From the NCBI GenBank assembly GCA_007121975.1, contig SKJO01000038.1, forward strand, positions 1 through 5,637: a stretch of DNA of 5,637 nucleotides, in the 5' to 3' direction. Below, in pieces: positions 3,925 to 5,637 of this stretch. The position numbers and the translations under genes were made by a program. The notes beneath the pieces are model-generated. The model had not been told where the DNA came from and ran no database searches. It was given only the letters and a program-made list of their open reading frames with translations. Position 1 is the stretch's first letter, and the number at the start of each line of letters is the position of its first letter. The stretch comes from Nitriliruptoraceae bacterium. GTDB taxonomy: Bacteria > Actinomycetota > Nitriliruptoria > Nitriliruptorales > Nitriliruptoraceae.

Positions 3925-5637
3925 ATGCAACGCAGGCCGGCACCGGGAAGAGGCCGAGGACGACGTCGAGGTCGCGTGGTCACCGGGGTGATGGTTGCCG
4001 CGCTGACGCTGACCGCGTGCACCGCGGCCGACGAGCCCGCCGGGCAGGACTTCGTGCCCGAGGCGCTCGGGCAGGACCGCGGCGACTCGTCGGGACTGCG
4101 GCCCGTCGACCGGGGTCCGGTCACCCCCCTGCTCGACGACGTGGTGCGCACCAGCAGCCTGGCGGGGTTCGACGCCTGTGAGGCGCTGCTCGCCCACCTG
4201 CAGACCGAGGCGCTCGAGCGGGTGACCCCGTGGGGGCTGACCGACGGCTACCACGGGGGCATCTTCCTCGACGAGCTCGACGACGGGGTCGTCGCCAGCG
4301 ACGCCCTCGCCGAGGCTGCGCCGGGCGCAGGTGACGCCCCGGTCGCCGGCCAGGACTTCTCGGGCACCAACATCCAGGAGGCCGGGGTGGACGAGCCCGA
4401 CCGGATCAAGACCGACGGTCGCACGCTGTACGTCGTCACCGACGGCCACCTCGAGGTCGTGGACGTCACCGGCGGCGAGCCCCGCCGGCTTGCATCCGTT
4501 CCGCTCGACGGCGCGTGGGATGCGCAGTTGCTGCTCGCCGGTGACCGCCTGCTGGTGACCTCGTCGTCGCCGATCGCCCTGCCGCTGCTGCCCGCACCGC
4601 GGGATCCCGCCGCGGTCGAGCCGGCGGTGCGTGCCGAGGACCCGGTGAGCACCGACGAGGTGGTGGGCTCCGCGCCGCTGGACGACTCCTGGGGGCCGAT
4701 CGCCGCCACCTCGACGCTGACGCTGTTCGACGTGTCCGACCCGTCCACGCCGACCGCGCTGCAGCGGCTCACGCTCGACGGTGCGGTCCGCTCGTCGCGG
4801 CTGATCGACGGGGTCGCCCGCGTGGTCGTGCGCAGCGAGCAGGGCAACCTGCCGTGGGTGATGCCGCAGGCCGCCGGGCTGCGTGCCGAACGCGCCGCGT
4901 TGGAGGCGAACCGGGAGCTGATCCGTTCGTCGAGCATCGAGGACTGGCTGCCCTGGTTCGTGCACCAGACCGCCGAGGGCGCCGAGGTGGAGGGACCCCT
5001 GCTCGACTGCACCCGCACCGCCGCGCCCGAGACGTTCTCCGGGTTCGGGATGCTGTCGGTGCTCAGCGTCGACCTCGCCGCCGATTCGTTGCTGCCCGGC
5101 CCGGAGGCGGTAGGTGTGCTCGCCGGTGGGGACACCGTGTACGCGTCGACCGACACCCTGTACGTGGCCACCGTGCGCTGGCAGGACCCGGCCGACCAGC
5201 CTTCGGGCAGCTGGGGCCGCGACCTGACCACCCAGCTGCACGCGTTCGACCTCACCTCGCCGCGTGAGGTGCGCTACCTCGGCTCTGGCGAGGTGCCGGG
5301 CACGCTGCTCAGCCAGTGGGCGATGTCGGAGCACGACGGTGTGCTGCGGGTCGCGTCCACCGTCGGCGACCTGTGGGGTCCCGAACCCTCCGAGAGTCTG
5401 GTGACGGTGCTGGCGCTGGACGACGAGGCGCTGGTCGAGGTCGGCCGGGTCGACGGGCTCGGGCTGACCGAGCGCATCTTCGCGGTGCGCTTCATGGGCG
5501 AGCGCGGCTACGTGGTGACCTTCCGCGAGACCGACCCGCTGTACACCATCGACCTGTCGGACCCGACCGACCCGCGCGAGGTCGGCGAGCTCAAGATCAT
5601 GGGCTACTCCGCCTACCTGCACCCGATCGGTGACGAC
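3925..5637 (+). CDS. Secreted lipoprotein with COG4880-type beta-propeller domain (3' end outside window)
   Basis: The frame stays open for 571 codons from ATG 3925 to the right edge, with no stop. The N-terminus is an arginine-rich n-region (eight Arg in the first 17 residues), then a hydrophobic stretch VVTGVMVAALTLTAC. This ends in a lipobox (LTAC) with Cys32, so the mature protein should be lipid-anchored outside the membrane. Family marks of the secreted C-terminal beta-propeller group (COG4880, Beta_propel) are clear. They are FSGTNIQEAGVDEPDRIKTDG at ~145-165, repeated VxDVTG/FDVSDPSTP/FDLTSP blade-like segments, and near the end GLTERIFAVRFMGERGYVV, TDPLYTIDLSDPTDPREV, and GELKIMGYSAYLHP. 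The molecular function of this family is not established. Besides Cys32, the visible part has only two cysteines, Cys85 and Cys362, which could form an extracytoplasmic disulfide. Family members I recall run to ~600-750 residues, so perhaps 50-150 residues are missing. A run of Ala/Pro/Glu/Asp residues at ~227-253 is probably a surface loop. Confidence 0.85.
   Translation, partial: MQRRPAPGRGRGRRRGRVVTGVMVAALTLTACTAADEPAGQDFVPEALGQDRGDSSGLRPVDRGPVTPLLDDVVRTSSLAGFDACEALLAHLQTEALERVTPWGLTDGYHGGIFLDELDDGVVASDALAEAAPGAGDAPVAGQDFSGTNIQEAGVDEPDRIKTDGRTLYVVTDGHLEVVDVTGGEPRRLASVPLDGAWDAQLLLAGDRLLVTSSSPIALPLLPAPRDPAAVEPAVRAEDPVSTDEVVGSAPLDDSWGPIAATSTLTLFDVSDPSTPTALQRLTLDGAVRSSRLIDGVARVVVRSEQGNLPWVMPQAAGLRAERAALEANRELIRSSSIEDWLPWFVHQTAEGAEVEGPLLDCTRTAAPETFSGFGMLSVLSVDLAADSLLPGPEAVGVLAGGDTVYASTDTLYVATVRWQDPADQPSGSWGRDLTTQLHAFDLTSPREVRYLGSGEVPGTLLSQWAMSEHDGVLRVASTVGDLWGPEPSESLVTVLALDDEALVEVGRVDGLGLTERIFAVRFMGERGYVVTFRETDPLYTIDLSDPTDPREVGELKIMGYSAYLHPIGDD

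Noticed and set aside
3925..3975. Twin-arginine signal in the lipoprotein n-region (several adjacent arginines)
   Set aside because: The arginines are spread over a long n-region and no S/T-R-R-x-F-L-K-like motif precedes the hydrophobic stretch. A Sec-type lipoprotein signal explains it adequately.
4248..5255. A 335-codon - strand frame inside the lipoprotein gene
   Set aside because: It is Ser/Arg/Thr/Pro-rich with no motif, and lies wholly antisense to a frame with clear lipobox and propeller motifs.
1354..5622. A 1422-codon open frame on the - strand spanning rdgB, the glutaminase and most of the lipoprotein gene
   Set aside because: It is an antisense shadow. The three + strand genes happen to share one frame, and strong G/C at their third positions removes stops from the matching antisense frame. 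Its translation is a low-complexity mix rich in Arg, Gly, His, Gln and Val with no recognisable domain, while the + strand shows clear families.
1..5637. Mobile elements, CRISPR repeats, tRNA/rRNA genes, defence genes
   Set aside because: Gaps between genes are at most 90 bases and the coding sequences are standard families. I saw no terminal repeats, transposase or integrase motifs, spaced direct repeats or tRNA-like cloverleaf.

Overview
The window is high-GC DNA with strong third-position G/C bias. It carries five tandem genes, all on the + strand, with short gaps and no RNA gene, mobile element or CRISPR array. The rph-rdgB pair, the neighbouring wax ester synthase/DGAT-type gene and the gene style point to an actinobacterium. 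An Acidimicrobiia-like lineage is possible, but the window alone cannot prove it.

Layout: (1) bases 2-598 hold the C-terminal part of a WS/DGAT-family acyltransferase whose catalytic N-terminal half lies upstream. (2) A 60-base gap with a strong stem-loop follows. (3) rph (RNase PH, start at 659) and rdgB (dITP/XTP pyrophosphatase, 1372-1974) overlap by ATGA and form a clear translationally coupled pair. (4) After a short spacer with a perfect hairpin comes a serine-dependent glutaminase (2023-3834). Its catalytic domain is fused to a STAS domain and a C-terminal cyclic-nucleotide-binding domain. (5) After a 90-base gap, a lipoprotein with a COG4880-type (Beta_propel family) beta-propeller starts at 3925 and runs off the right edge with no stop.

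Rph and RdgB are housekeeping functions (RNA 3'-end trimming and nucleotide-pool sanitation). The glutaminase is probably co-transcribed with them or close to it, but has no obvious pathway link. It is the most interesting item: glutamine deamidation placed under what looks like a SulP-style STAS plus cNMP regulatory tail, with one normally conserved active-site tyrosine replaced by aspartate. The lipoprotein gene is a separate, secreted, cell-surface function of unknown role. I see no defence system, RNA-guided system or other multi-gene accessory system in this window.
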